Source of the DNA: Nocardia jejuensis NBRC 103114
GTDB taxonomy: Bacteria > Actinomycetota > Actinomycetes > Mycobacteriales > Mycobacteriaceae
Assembly (NCBI RefSeq): GCF_001613145.1
Contig: NZ_BDBU01000032.1
Coordinates: forward strand, 1 to 64,000
Length of the DNA: 64,000 bases
Direction: 5' to 3'
Positions 44,145 through 51,848 of this stretch are shown here, piece after piece. The notes under the pieces were generated by a model, which saw nothing but the letters and a program-made list of their open reading frames with translations, ran no database searches and had not been told where the DNA came from. The stretch's first letter is position 1, and each line of letters opens with the position of its first letter. Both the position numbers and the translations under genes were made by a program.

Positions 44145-45313
44145 TGGCGGCGCGCGGACAGCGCGAGAAATGGCTGGGCCGGATCGGCCGTTCCGGAGTG
44201 GTCGCCGGGCGCGATCTCGATATCGGCGATTCCGAAATCGTCGGGGCGCAGGACAATTCACCGAATCCGGTGCCGGAGGTGATCGCGCGGCTGGTGCCCG
44301 GAACGCAATTGCGGGACGGAATCGATCGCATTCTGCGTGCGGGCAGTGGCGGTCTGGTGGTGCTCGGTTACGACGAACGAGTGGAACGACTGTGCGACGG
44401 CGGATTCGAATTGGATGTCGAATTCTCACCGACCCGGTTGCGTGAATTGTCGAAAATGGATGGGGCCGTGGTTCTTTCCACCGACGGTTCCCGAATCGTG
44501 CGCGCCAATGTGCATCTGGTTCCCGATCCGGGATTGCCGACGGTGGAATCGGGGACGCGGCACAAGGCGGCCGAACGCACCGCCCGGCAAACCGGTTATC
44601 CGATCGTTTCGGTGAGCAGTTCCACCGGTCTGGTCACCGTGTACGTGAACGGTGAGCGGTATCCGGTGCAGGATTCCTCGGCCATCCTCTCGCGGGCGAA
44701 TCAGGCCATGGCGACGTTGCAGCGCTATCGATTCCGGCTCGACGAGCTGACCCGCCGCCTGTCCGGGCTGGAGATCGAGGACTTCGCGACGCTGCGCGAC
44801 GTGCTCACGGTGATGCACTGCCTGGAGCTCATGCGGCGCACCGCGGGCGGGATCGAGCGGGATGTGCTGGAACTGGGGGTGGACGGCCGTCAGATCGCCC
44901 TGCAGCTGACCGAACAGGTGGTGGACACCGACAATCTGCGCCGACTGCTGGTGCGCGACTACGTGGTCGGTGAGGTGGTGGGGGAGGCGCAGGTGGATCG
45001 GGCGCTGGCCCGGCTGGACGCGCTCGCGGACAACGATCTGCTCGAACTGGCGAATCTCGCTCCCGCGCTGGGCCGTCCGGCCACCCTGGAGTCGCTGGAC
45101 ACCGCGGTCGGCCCGCGCGGCTATCGCCTGCTGGCCCAGATCCCGCGGGTGCCGTTCCGGAAGGTGGAACCCCTGATCGACGCCTTCGGCACGCTCCGGG
45201 CGCTGCTGGGGGCCGAGCAGACCGAACTGGAGGCGGTCGAGGGGATGAATGCCCAACTGGCGGGCCGGATCCGCGAGGGGCTGGCGCGGATCGGCGAGCA
45301 CGGCTACGCCTGA
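44144..45313 (+). CDS. disA: DNA integrity scanning diadenylate cyclase DisA
   Basis: Makes cyclic di-AMP and scans DNA. The DAC domain shows SKMDGAVVLSTDGSRIVRAN with Asp-Gly-Ala at residues 106-108, and ESGTRHKAAERTARQTGYPI. A central helical spine and the C-terminal HhH pair (ELEAVEGMNAQLAGRIREGL) follow. Two oddities stand out. The normally Arg-His-Arg motif is Arg-His-Lys (139-141), and the N-terminus is about 40 residues longer than usual. A GTG near codon 46 could be a later start. ATG 44144 shares one base with the radA stop. Confidence 0.93.
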   Translation: MAARGQREKWLGRIGRSGVVAGRDLDIGDSEIVGAQDNSPNPVPEVIARLVPGTQLRDGIDRILRAGSGGLVVLGYDERVERLCDGGFELDVEFSPTRLRELSKMDGAVVLSTDGSRIVRANVHLVPDPGLPTVESGTRHKAAERTARQTGYPIVSVSSSTGLVTVYVNGERYPVQDSSAILSRANQAMATLQRYRFRLDELTRRLSGLEIEDFATLRDVLTVMHCLELMRRTAGGIERDVLELGVDGRQIALQLTEQVVDTDNLRRLLVRDYVVGEVVGEAQVDRALARLDALADNDLLELANLAPALGRPATLESLDTAVGPRGYRLLAQIPRVPFRKVEPLIDAFGTLRALLGAEQTELEAVEGMNAQLAGRIREGLARIGEHGYA

Positions 45314-45356
45314 ACCCCTCGGGGCGCGGCCGAACCGGGCCCCCTGCGACCGGACA

Positions 45357-45387
45357 GGGCCGGGGCACAGGTAGTGTGCCCCGGCCC
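45357..45387. terminator. Strong hairpin between disA and the minus-strand lipo/membrane gene
   Basis: GGGCCGGGGCACA (45357-45369) is perfectly complementary to TGTGCCCCGGCCC (45375-45387) with a 5-nt loop. It lies 44 nt after the disA stop and between convergent genes. Confidence 0.7.
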
Positions 45388-45404
45388 CGCACGTATCGCG
45401 AGTG

Positions 45405-45555
45405 CTGGAATCAGGCGGGTGTCGAACTGCCTGGATCAGGCGGTGTCGAAACAGCCTGGATCAGGCGGTGTCGAACGAGCCTGGATCAGGCGGTGTCGAA
45501 CGAGCCTGGATCAGGCGGTGTCGAACAGCCCGGATCAGGCGATGTTGAACGGCTC
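45405..45555. repeat. 25-bp tandem repeats (about 5-6 copies) at the 3' end of the 45535 gene
   Basis: Units begin near 45405, 45431, 45456, 45481, 45506 and 45530. The core is CTGGATCAGGCGGTGTCGAA, and the 45456 and 45481 copies are identical. The right-most, degenerate unit contains the stop codon and last four codons of the minus-strand gene that ends at 45535. The array therefore looks like repeated duplication of that gene's 3' end. Confidence 0.95.
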
Positions 45556-46203
45556 CGGGGCGCTGCGCACCGAACCGAGTTGAGCGACAACGGTGTACGG
45601 CCCCGCGGGCACCGCCACCCGGTCACCGGCGCACTGGGGCTGCGAGGTGGCCCCGGACCAGGTCACGGTGAACGCGGCCTGCTGGCCCGGATTCAGTGCG
45701 CGGACATCGGGTGTGCCGTCCGGGTAGCAGTCGGTGCTGGACCAGAGCCGGCGCTGCCCGTCGAGGGATTGCACCGAGACCAGCTGCAGCCCCGAGCCCA
45801 TGTCGCGCTCGCAGGTAGAGCTGGAGATATTGGTGATGACGATGCCGAACACCGGCTGCTCACCGGTCTTGTAGGTGGGCTGTCCGACGTTCACCTTCAC
45901 GGCCAGGGACTGGTCGGGGCATTGGCCCTGTGCGGCCGCGGGCGCGGCGCTGCCGCCCGAGGCGGACGGCTTGGCCGACGCCGACGCCGAGTCCGGTGCG
46001 CCGGAGGAACTTCCGGAGGGTTTGGTGGTCGCGGACGTGGAGGTGGCGCCCTTGGCGTCGGCCTTGGGATCGTCACCGCCTCCGCGCAGCAGCGCGAAGC
46101 CCACCCACAGCACTATCGCGAGCGCGACCACGATCGCGCCGATCGCGAGCGCGCGACGGCGCCAGTAGATTTCCGGCGGCAGCGGTCCATTCGGTTCCAG
46201 CAC
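45535..46203 (-). CDS. Single-pass membrane protein with secreted beta domain (Rv3587c-like position)
   Basis: A 222-residue protein with a short cytoplasmic N-terminus (EIYWRRRA), one membrane helix (LAIGAIVVALAIVLWVGFAL), a ~50-residue Ser/Thr/Ala-rich linker and an extracytoplasmic beta-rich domain. That domain includes GEQPVFGIVITNISSSTCER and paired Cys residues. It lies between disA and a carbonic anhydrase gene, the position of Rv3587c in M. tuberculosis. Its function is unknown. The stop codon lies inside a tandem repeat array that continues downstream. Confidence 0.8.
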   Translation of the reverse strand: MLEPNGPLPPEIYWRRRALAIGAIVVALAIVLWVGFALLRGGGDDPKADAKGATSTSATTKPSGSSSGAPDSASASAKPSASGGSAAPAAAQGQCPDQSLAVKVNVGQPTYKTGEQPVFGIVITNISSSTCERDMGSGLQLVSVQSLDGQRRLWSSTDCYPDGTPDVRALNPGQQAAFTVTWSGATSQPQCAGDRVAVPAGPYTVVAQLGSVRSAPEPFNIA

Positions 46204-46353
46204 GCCCCAACGGTAAGGGCACCGTCTCTCGCATCCCCGGCAGGGTCTCGGCGTGTCGGCGGTGAAACGGCATACGAGGCAGGTAGATTTCGCCGCTTCT
46301 CGAACCCGCCCAGCTCAGCGCCGAGAACCCTGGTCACCGGGATGTGCTCGCGG

Positions 46354-46977
46354 TCAGGCCACTTCGCCGATATTGCCGATGACCCGCTTGAGCCGGATCT
46401 CGCCCTCGCCCAGGTTGTAGGTGACGCAGGCGATGGCGCACTCGCCGGTCGCCACGGCCTGGGAAATGATCATGGAACGCTGCATGAGCAGGCGCGCGGT
46501 CTCCTCGACGTGCCGGGCTTCGAGCTCGTCGACCGAGCTGAGACCCTCGCGGCGGCCGAGCAGAATGGACGGGGTGACGCGTTCGACGACGCTGCGGATG
46601 AAGCCGCCGGGCACATTGCCGTTGTCGAGCGCGTCGATGGTGGCCGAGACCGCGCCGCAGGAGTCGTGGCCGAGCACCACGATCAGCGGAACCTTCAGCA
46701 CGTGCACGCCGTACTCGATGGAGCCCAGCACCGAGCTGTCCACGACGTGACCGGCGGTGCGGACCACGAACATCTCGCCCAGGCCCTGGTCGAAGATGAT
46801 CTCGGCGGCCACGCGCGAGTCGCCGCAGCCGAAGAGAATGGCGTGCGGCTGCTGCCCGCCGACGAGCTTCGCGCGGTCGGCGATTCCCTGGCTAGGGTGC
46901 TGCAATGCGCCGTTGACGAAGCGCTCGTTGCCCTCACGCAGGGCTTTCCATGCACTGATCGGGTTGGAATGCGGCAT
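46354..46977 (-). CDS. canB: Beta-class carbonic anhydrase
   Basis: Interconverts CO2 and bicarbonate. The 207-residue product carries the beta-CA zinc ligands Cys51, His104 and Cys107, and the Asp53/Arg55 pair, in ILFGCGDSRVAAEIIF and VVLGHDSCGAV. ATG 46977 gives the N-terminus MPHSNPISAWKALREGNERF, like M. tuberculosis CanB (Rv3588c). An in-frame ATG 9 nt upstream is possible. It is divergent from mutY, as in mycobacteria. Confidence 0.95.
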   Translation of the reverse strand: MPHSNPISAWKALREGNERFVNGALQHPSQGIADRAKLVGGQQPHAILFGCGDSRVAAEIIFDQGLGEMFVVRTAGHVVDSSVLGSIEYGVHVLKVPLIVVLGHDSCGAVSATIDALDNGNVPGGFIRSVVERVTPSILLGRREGLSSVDELEARHVEETARLLMQRSMIISQAVATGECAIACVTYNLGEGEIRLKRVIGNIGEVA

Positions 46978-47258
46978 GTGTCCCATTTTCCATAGCCCTT
47001 CGGTTACCGGCGAGTCCATAAAGTTACGGTCGGGCAAAGACGATCTGGCGACAGGGCGTCGCGGGCGGTGAGAGTGCTCGCGTGCGGGTGCGCCGATGCC
47101 TTGCCCGAGCGTGCGTCGTGCTGCGGACGGTGGTGCCGTGCGGATGGTGTCGATCCGAGGATGGCCCGCCCGTCGGCTGTTGTCCCGACAATCGGGGAGG
47201 GTCGTCCTGCGAACGGGTTGTCGATGCGTGGACGGGGTTTCGGGCGGCCTCGCACCAA

Positions 47259-47264
47259 TAGCGT
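47259..47264 (+). promoter_or_regulatory. -10 element for leaderless mutY mRNA
   Basis: TAGCGT ends 6 nt before ATG 47271. The intergenic stretch 46978-47258 upstream contains no gene. Confidence 0.45.
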
Positions 47265-47270
47265 TCGGGT

Positions 47271-48215
47271 ATGTCGGCGCGACTCGATAGCATCGCGCGT
47301 GATGCCGGTGGATGTTCCGGCGTTCGGGCCGGGAGAAGGGTCGAAGTGGACAGCGACGTGCTGATCGAATGGTACCGGGAGACCGCCCGGGACCTGCCGT
47401 GGCGACGACCGGGCGTGAGCGCCTGGCAGATCCTCATGAGCGAGATCATGCTGCAGCAGACGCCCGTGGTGCGGGTCGAGCCCATCTGGCGCGAGTGGGT
47501 GGCGCGCTGGCCGGTGCCCTCGGCCATGGCCGCCGCGCCGCAGGGTGAGGTGCTGCGCGCGTGGGGCAAGCTCGGCTATCCGCGCCGTGCGCTGCGCCTG
47601 CACGAGTGCGCGCAGGTGCTGGCGCGCGAGCACGGCGACGAGGTTCCCGCCGATGTCGATGTGCTGCTCGGTCTTCCGGGCATCGGCGCGTACACCGCGC
47701 GCGCCGTAGCGTGTTTCGCCTACGGCCAGCGAGTTCCCGTGGTGGACACCAATGTTCGCCGGGTCGTGGCGCGCGCCGTGCACGGCCGTGCCGAAGCGGG
47801 TAACCCCGCCACCCGCGATCTCGGCGAGACCGAGGCCCTGCTGCCCGCGCACATCGCCCGCGCGGCCACCTTCTCCGCCGCCCTGATGGAGCTCGGCGCG
47901 ACCATCTGCACGGCCCGGAACCCCGCCTGCGACAACTGCCCGCTTCCGAGCTGCGCGTGGATCTCCGCCGGCCGCCCCGCCTCCGACGTGGTCCGCCGCG
48001 TCCAGAAATTCGAGGGCACCGACCGCCAGGCCCGCGGCCGCCTGCTCGATGTCCTGCGGGATTCGACGGGGCCGGTCGAACGCGTCCGCCTGGATCTGGC
48101 CTGGACCAGAGACCCGGGCCAGCGGGACCGGGCACTGGATTCGCTATTGCTCGACGGCCTGATCGAACAGACCTCCGACGGCCTCTTCGCGCTGGCGGGA
48201 GAGGGCTCCCGCTGA
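47271..48215 (+). CDS. mutY: Adenine DNA glycosylase MutY
   Basis: Removes adenine mispaired with 8-oxoguanine. The N-terminal six-helix barrel has the catalytic Glu in AWQILMSEIMLQQTPVVRVE. The HhH-GPD segment is LLGLPGIGAYTARAVACFAY with conserved Asp159 in VVDTNVRR. The [4Fe-4S] ligands are Cys213, 220, 223 and 228. The C-terminus is a short winged domain rather than the MutT-like domain of E. coli MutY, typical for actinobacteria. The first ~25 residues are poorly conserved; a GTG at 47346 is an alternative start. Confidence 0.94.
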   Translation: MSARLDSIARDAGGCSGVRAGRRVEVDSDVLIEWYRETARDLPWRRPGVSAWQILMSEIMLQQTPVVRVEPIWREWVARWPVPSAMAAAPQGEVLRAWGKLGYPRRALRLHECAQVLAREHGDEVPADVDVLLGLPGIGAYTARAVACFAYGQRVPVVDTNVRRVVARAVHGRAEAGNPATRDLGETEALLPAHIARAATFSAALMELGATICTARNPACDNCPLPSCAWISAGRPASDVVRRVQKFEGTDRQARGRLLDVLRDSTGPVERVRLDLAWTRDPGQRDRALDSLLLDGLIEQTSDGLFALAGEGSR

Positions 48216-48254
48216 GCTGATACGCCGTCGCCCTCTCGAAGGCACCGTCTCGAA

Positions 48255-48301
48255 GGCGCCCTCTCGGAGCGGGACGAGGGGTGTCGCTCCGAGAGGGCGC
48301 C
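48255..48301. terminator. Large hairpin between mutY and the metal ABC permease gene
   Basis: GGCGCCCTCTCGGAGCG (48255-48271) is perfectly complementary to 48285-48301, with a 13-nt loop. It separates convergent genes. Confidence 0.75.
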
Positions 48302-48307
48302 CGGGCA

Positions 48308-48336
48308 CGATCTGCCGCCTCTCATACGGCAGATCG
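48308..48336. terminator. Second hairpin before the permease gene end
   Basis: CGATCTGCCG (48308-48317) pairs with CGGCAGATCG (48327-48336) around a 9-nt loop, 22 nt from the permease stop. It probably terminates the minus-strand znu operon. Confidence 0.6.
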
Positions 48337-48358
48337 AGTGCGGGGAGCGCCGGAAGGT

Positions 48359-49237
48359 TCAGGCGGCTGTCAGGGCTCGGCGCCGATTGCGGGTGCGCGA
48401 GCCGATGAGGCGGCAGATCAGGTACGTCGCGAACGAGATGGTCGTGACGAAGGTGGAGACCGGAACACCGGGGGCGAGGGACAGCAGAATGCCTCCGACA
48501 GCGGCGATCTCGGCGAACACGATCGCGAGGATCGTCGCGCGCACCGGACTCGCGGTGAGCTGACCGGCCGCGGCGGCGGGGGTGATCAGCAGCGACAGCA
48601 CCAGCAGCGCGCCCACGATCTGCACGCCGAACGCGGCGGTGACGCCCAGCAGCACCGCGAACACGATGGACAGCGCACGCACCGGAACCCCGCGTGCCAC
48701 AGCCACTTCCGGATCGGTGCTGGCGAACAGCAGCGGCCGGTAGATGGCGGCCAGCACGATCAGCACCGCGGCGGTGCAGGTGGCCAGCAGTGAGAGCCCG
48801 CTGTAGCCGACGCTCACCACCTGCCCGGTGAGCAGCGAGAACTTCGATCCCGCGCGTTCGGGTCCGAGCCACAGGAACAGCACCGACAGGCCGAGTCCGA
48901 AGGACAGCACCACGGCGATGACCGAATCCCGTTCGCGGGCACGTGAACCCAGCACTCCGAACAGCACGGCCGCCACCACCGACCCGAAGATCGCGCCGAT
49001 TCCGACGCCGACTCCGGCCAGCAGCGCCGCCGCCGCACCGGTCAGCGACAGCTCGCTGGTGCCGTGCACCGCGAACGACATCTGCCGGCTGATGATCAGC
49101 GGCCCGATGGCACCGGCCAGCAGCCCGAGCAGCGCGGCGGCCAGCACCGCCTGCTGCACGAAGTCGTATCCGAGCAGGTGCGCGGTGGTCGAGAAGTCGA
49201 ACATCTGCGAAAACACCGTGGACAGTTTGTCGATCAT
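48359..49237 (-). CDS. znuB: Zinc/metal ABC transporter permease (ZnuB-like)
   Basis: A 292-residue membrane protein of the ABC-3 family with about eight helices. Conserved segments are GPLIISRQMSFAVHGTSELS, VIAVVLSFGLGLSVLFLWLG and GALLVLSLLITPAAAAGQLT. It overlaps the ATPase gene by 4 nt and is the last gene of a three-gene importer operon headed by the metal-binding lipoprotein. Zinc is preferred over manganese because of the Zur-like box and the His-rich binding protein. Confidence 0.9.
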   Translation of the reverse strand: MIDKLSTVFSQMFDFSTTAHLLGYDFVQQAVLAAALLGLLAGAIGPLIISRQMSFAVHGTSELSLTGAAAALLAGVGVGIGAIFGSVVAAVLFGVLGSRARERDSVIAVVLSFGLGLSVLFLWLGPERAGSKFSLLTGQVVSVGYSGLSLLATCTAAVLIVLAAIYRPLLFASTDPEVAVARGVPVRALSIVFAVLLGVTAAFGVQIVGALLVLSLLITPAAAAGQLTASPVRATILAIVFAEIAAVGGILLSLAPGVPVSTFVTTISFATYLICRLIGSRTRNRRRALTAA

Positions 49238-50658
49238 GCTCGCGCCCCGTTCATGTCATCGCCGGCTCCGGCGCCGCTGCGCGATCCGACGGCGCCGGCG
49301 GAGGAGCCACGGTCGGGCTCCGCGTCGTCCACGCGCGCAGCGCCGCCCGCCTTCGGGTTCTGCCCGTGGCAGTGCTGTGCGCTGTCCGCGCCGAGCGCGT
49401 CCATGGCGTCGCCGGTGCCGACGACGACCAGCCGGCCCCGCACTCGCAGTACATCGACCTCGGTCCGATACAGCTGCGAGAGCACCTCGGAGGTCATCAC
49501 CTCGTCGGGGGTGCCGATCCGGAACTTCCCGTCCACCAGGTACAGCACCCGATCCACCAGCGGCAGAATCGGATTGATCTCGTGCGTCACGAAGAGCACG
49601 GCGGTGTCGTGTGTGCGCCGCCGCCGGTCGATGAGCTCGGACACCAGCCGCTGATTCGCCAGATCCAGTGACAGCAGGGGTTCATCGCACAGCAGCACCT
49701 TGGGATCCCCGACCAGCGCCTGCGCCACCCGGAGTCGTTGCTGCTCACCGCCGGAGAGCACGTCCAGCGGCGCGTAGGCGAACTTCTCCGCCCCCACATC
49801 CGTGATGGCCTGTGTCACCTTGCGTTTGCGCTCCTTGCGATCGCGGAAGCCGATTCCCCACCGATGCCCGTCCACGCCGAGCCCGACCAGGTCGACTCCG
49901 CGCAGTTGCGCACCGCCGTCGATCGTCTTCTGCTGCGGCACATACCCGATATCCGGATTGCCGACCCGCGCCGGGGCGCCGGAGATCTCGGCCGTTCCCG
50001 CCGACAGGGCCAACTGCCCCAGCAGCATTCGCAGCATCGAGGTCTTCCCGGACCCGTTGGGGCCGAGCACCGCGATGAATTCACCGGGCTGGATCTCCAG
50101 ATCCAGCCCGTCCCACAGGGTCCGCGCTCCGAACGACAATCGCGCACCGGTGAGCCGCACCGCGGGGGCCGTGCCCGAAACCCCGCCGCCGACTACGGCA
50201 TCTCGCGTCTGTCCCTGGGCGGCAACGCTTCCCGCCGAGGAATCGACGGTTGCGCCGTGTGCCGAGGCATCGAGATCCGCGCGCGCCGCGTCGGGCTCGG
50301 GTGTCGTCGTGGCGGGAGTCGCGCCGTCGGTGCGCAGGGCATGGTCGGCGGTACCGGCCGCTTGATCCGCCGGAGTGGATCCGCCGCGGCCCGTGGCCGG
50401 GCAACCGGCATCGGGTGCGGTGGCGCGATTGTCCACGGCGAGATCGGGTTCGGTGTCCATGGCGGCGCTCCCGGTGTCGGCGGCTGGGGCGGTCCGGGTG
50501 GTGGCGGGGGCTGTCGAGCCGGCGTCGCGGGATGCGGCGGAACGGGTTTCGCGCGCGAGCGAACCGCCGGGCGCGGATGCGCTCGACGGTTGCGGGAGGA
50601 CCCGTTCTGTGGGCTCGGTCAGCGCGACTCCCTCACTCGACGCGAAGGTGGAAGACAT
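49234..50658 (-). CDS. znuC: Zinc/metal ABC transporter ATP-binding protein with long N-terminal extension
   Basis: Residues ~165-420 form the ATPase: Walker A VLGPNGSGKTSMLRMLL, signature LSGGEQQRLRVAQAL, Walker B VLLCDEPLLSLDL and switch His in VLFVTHEINPIL. Before it lie ~160 residues that are low complexity and rich in Ala, Thr, Asp and Gly, with no known motif. After it comes a ~50-residue tail with His and Cys. ATG 50658 is 11 nt past the lipoprotein stop. A later start nearer the ATPase is possible, but the extension stays open and codon-biased. Confidence 0.88.
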   Translation of the reverse strand: MSSTFASSEGVALTEPTERVLPQPSSASAPGGSLARETRSAASRDAGSTAPATTRTAPAADTGSAAMDTEPDLAVDNRATAPDAGCPATGRGGSTPADQAAGTADHALRTDGATPATTTPEPDAARADLDASAHGATVDSSAGSVAAQGQTRDAVVGGGVSGTAPAVRLTGARLSFGARTLWDGLDLEIQPGEFIAVLGPNGSGKTSMLRMLLGQLALSAGTAEISGAPARVGNPDIGYVPQQKTIDGGAQLRGVDLVGLGVDGHRWGIGFRDRKERKRKVTQAITDVGAEKFAYAPLDVLSGGEQQRLRVAQALVGDPKVLLCDEPLLSLDLANQRLVSELIDRRRRTHDTAVLFVTHEINPILPLVDRVLYLVDGKFRIGTPDEVMTSEVLSQLYRTEVDVLRVRGRLVVVGTGDAMDALGADSAQHCHGQNPKAGGAARVDDAEPDRGSSAGAVGSRSGAGAGDDMNGARA

Positions 50659-50669
50659 GGCGGCGGAGC

Positions 50670-51578
50670 TCAGGCGAGCGCCGCGGCGAGTGCCGAGACG
50701 TTGCCGGTCATCCATTTTACGTAATCCAGCCCGGCGGGGAGCGTTTCGGTCACCTCGACGACGGTCACGCCGGCCTTCTCGGCGGAGGCCCGCACATCCT
50801 CGGTGGTCTTGTCCTCGGTCTGCTTGTTGTAGACCAGTGCGCGAACCTGCTTGCCGGACAGCAGATCACGGACCGTGGCGACGTCGGCGGGTGAGGGATC
50901 GGTACCCTGCTCGACGGCCTCCTGGAACGCGTGCGGGGTGCGGTCCTGCGCCTTGGCCGCGGTCAGCAGGTAGTACGCGAGCGGCTCGGTCTGCAGGACC
51001 GGCTGATTCGGGTGCTCGGCGGCGGTCTTGGCGCTGACGGCCTCGATGCCCGCGAGTTGCGCACGGAACGCGGTGGCGCGGTCGAGGTAGGCCTGCTTGT
51101 GCTCGGGGTCGAGTGCGCCGAGTCCGTCCGCGATCAGCCCGGCCACCTTGTCGACGCCCGGCAGGTCGTACCAGACGTGCTCGTTCGCGTGCTCGTGTCC
51201 GTCATCGTGCCCGCCGCTCTCGCCGGTGATGCTCTCGTAGGCGTTCACGGCGCGCTTGTTCTTGCCGGAAATGGCCTTGTCGATGAACTCGTCGTACCCG
51301 CCGCCGTTGTAGACGATCAGGTCGGCGTCGCTGACCTTGGCCGCCTGCACGGGGGAGAAGTCGAACGAGTGCGGGTCCACGGTCGGATCGCTGATCAGCG
51401 ACTCCACCGTGACGTCGGGCCCGGCGATGGCCTGGGTGATATCTCCCCACACATTGGTGGAGGCGAGCACGGTCAGCCCGTCCGAGCCGTCTTTCGCGTT
51501 TCCGCAGGCGGTCAGGGTGGCCACGGCGGCGAGGCTCGCGGCGAACGCGGCGAATCCTTTGGCGAAGCTTCTTCTCAC
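50670..51578 (-). CDS. znuA: Zinc-binding lipoprotein (ZnuA-like) of the ABC importer
   Basis: A 302-residue cluster A-I substrate-binding protein. The signal sequence ends in the lipobox LTAC (acylated Cys25). The metal site includes His in DPTVDPHSFDF and a His-rich loop GGHDDGHEHANEHVWYDLPG, then TEPLAYYLL and Asp in the late region. Such His-rich loops are characteristic of zinc rather than manganese binders. GTG 51578 has AGGAG about 8 nt upstream. A Zur-like box lies just upstream. Confidence 0.92.
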   Translation of the reverse strand: MRRSFAKGFAAFAASLAAVATLTACGNAKDGSDGLTVLASTNVWGDITQAIAGPDVTVESLISDPTVDPHSFDFSPVQAAKVSDADLIVYNGGGYDEFIDKAISGKNKRAVNAYESITGESGGHDDGHEHANEHVWYDLPGVDKVAGLIADGLGALDPEHKQAYLDRATAFRAQLAGIEAVSAKTAAEHPNQPVLQTEPLAYYLLTAAKAQDRTPHAFQEAVEQGTDPSPADVATVRDLLSGKQVRALVYNKQTEDKTTEDVRASAEKAGVTVVEVTETLPAGLDYVKWMTGNVSALAAALA

Positions 51579-51600
51579 GCGGATACTCCTGAGCCTGCTT

Positions 51601-51626
51601 AACAATAACGAAAACGATTGCCAATA
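51601..51626 (-). promoter_or_regulatory. Candidate Zur box upstream of znuA
   Basis: Within this G+C-rich window, AACAATAACGAAAACGATTG (51601-51620) followed by CCAATA is strikingly A/T-rich. It has partial dyad symmetry (CAAT ... ATTG) and resembles Fur-family Zur operators. It ends about 23 bp before the znuA start. No Zur gene is in the window. Confidence 0.5.
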
Positions 51627-51702
51627 AAATGTAGCGCACCTGTCCACCCCCACCCGAATCGCGGCGTGCAGATGTGTTGCTGAACACGTCCCCGCCGGAC
51701 GA

Positions 51703-51740
51703 CCGCGGCCCCCACGAATGGATATTCGTGGGGGCCGCGG
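51703..51740. terminator. Hairpin between otsB-GH15 and the znu promoter region
   Basis: CCGCGGCCCCCACGAAT (51703-51719) is perfectly complementary to 51724-51740, with a 4-nt loop. It lies 109 nt beyond the minus-strand fusion gene stop, so it probably ends that transcript. Confidence 0.7.
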
Positions 51741-51848
51741 CGAAGGAGCGGTGCCAGCCGATTTCGTGACGGCGGGGTGACCCGCCGGGCACGTCCGGAA
51801 CTCGAGTGGTGCCCGACCGCCGTTGCGCGAATCGGACGGTATGGGCTC

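Noticed and set aside
41706..44429. A 907-codon open frame opposite lpqE, radA and disA
   Set aside because: It spans three genes and an intergenic gap on the other strand, and its translation has no family features. It reflects high G+C content only.
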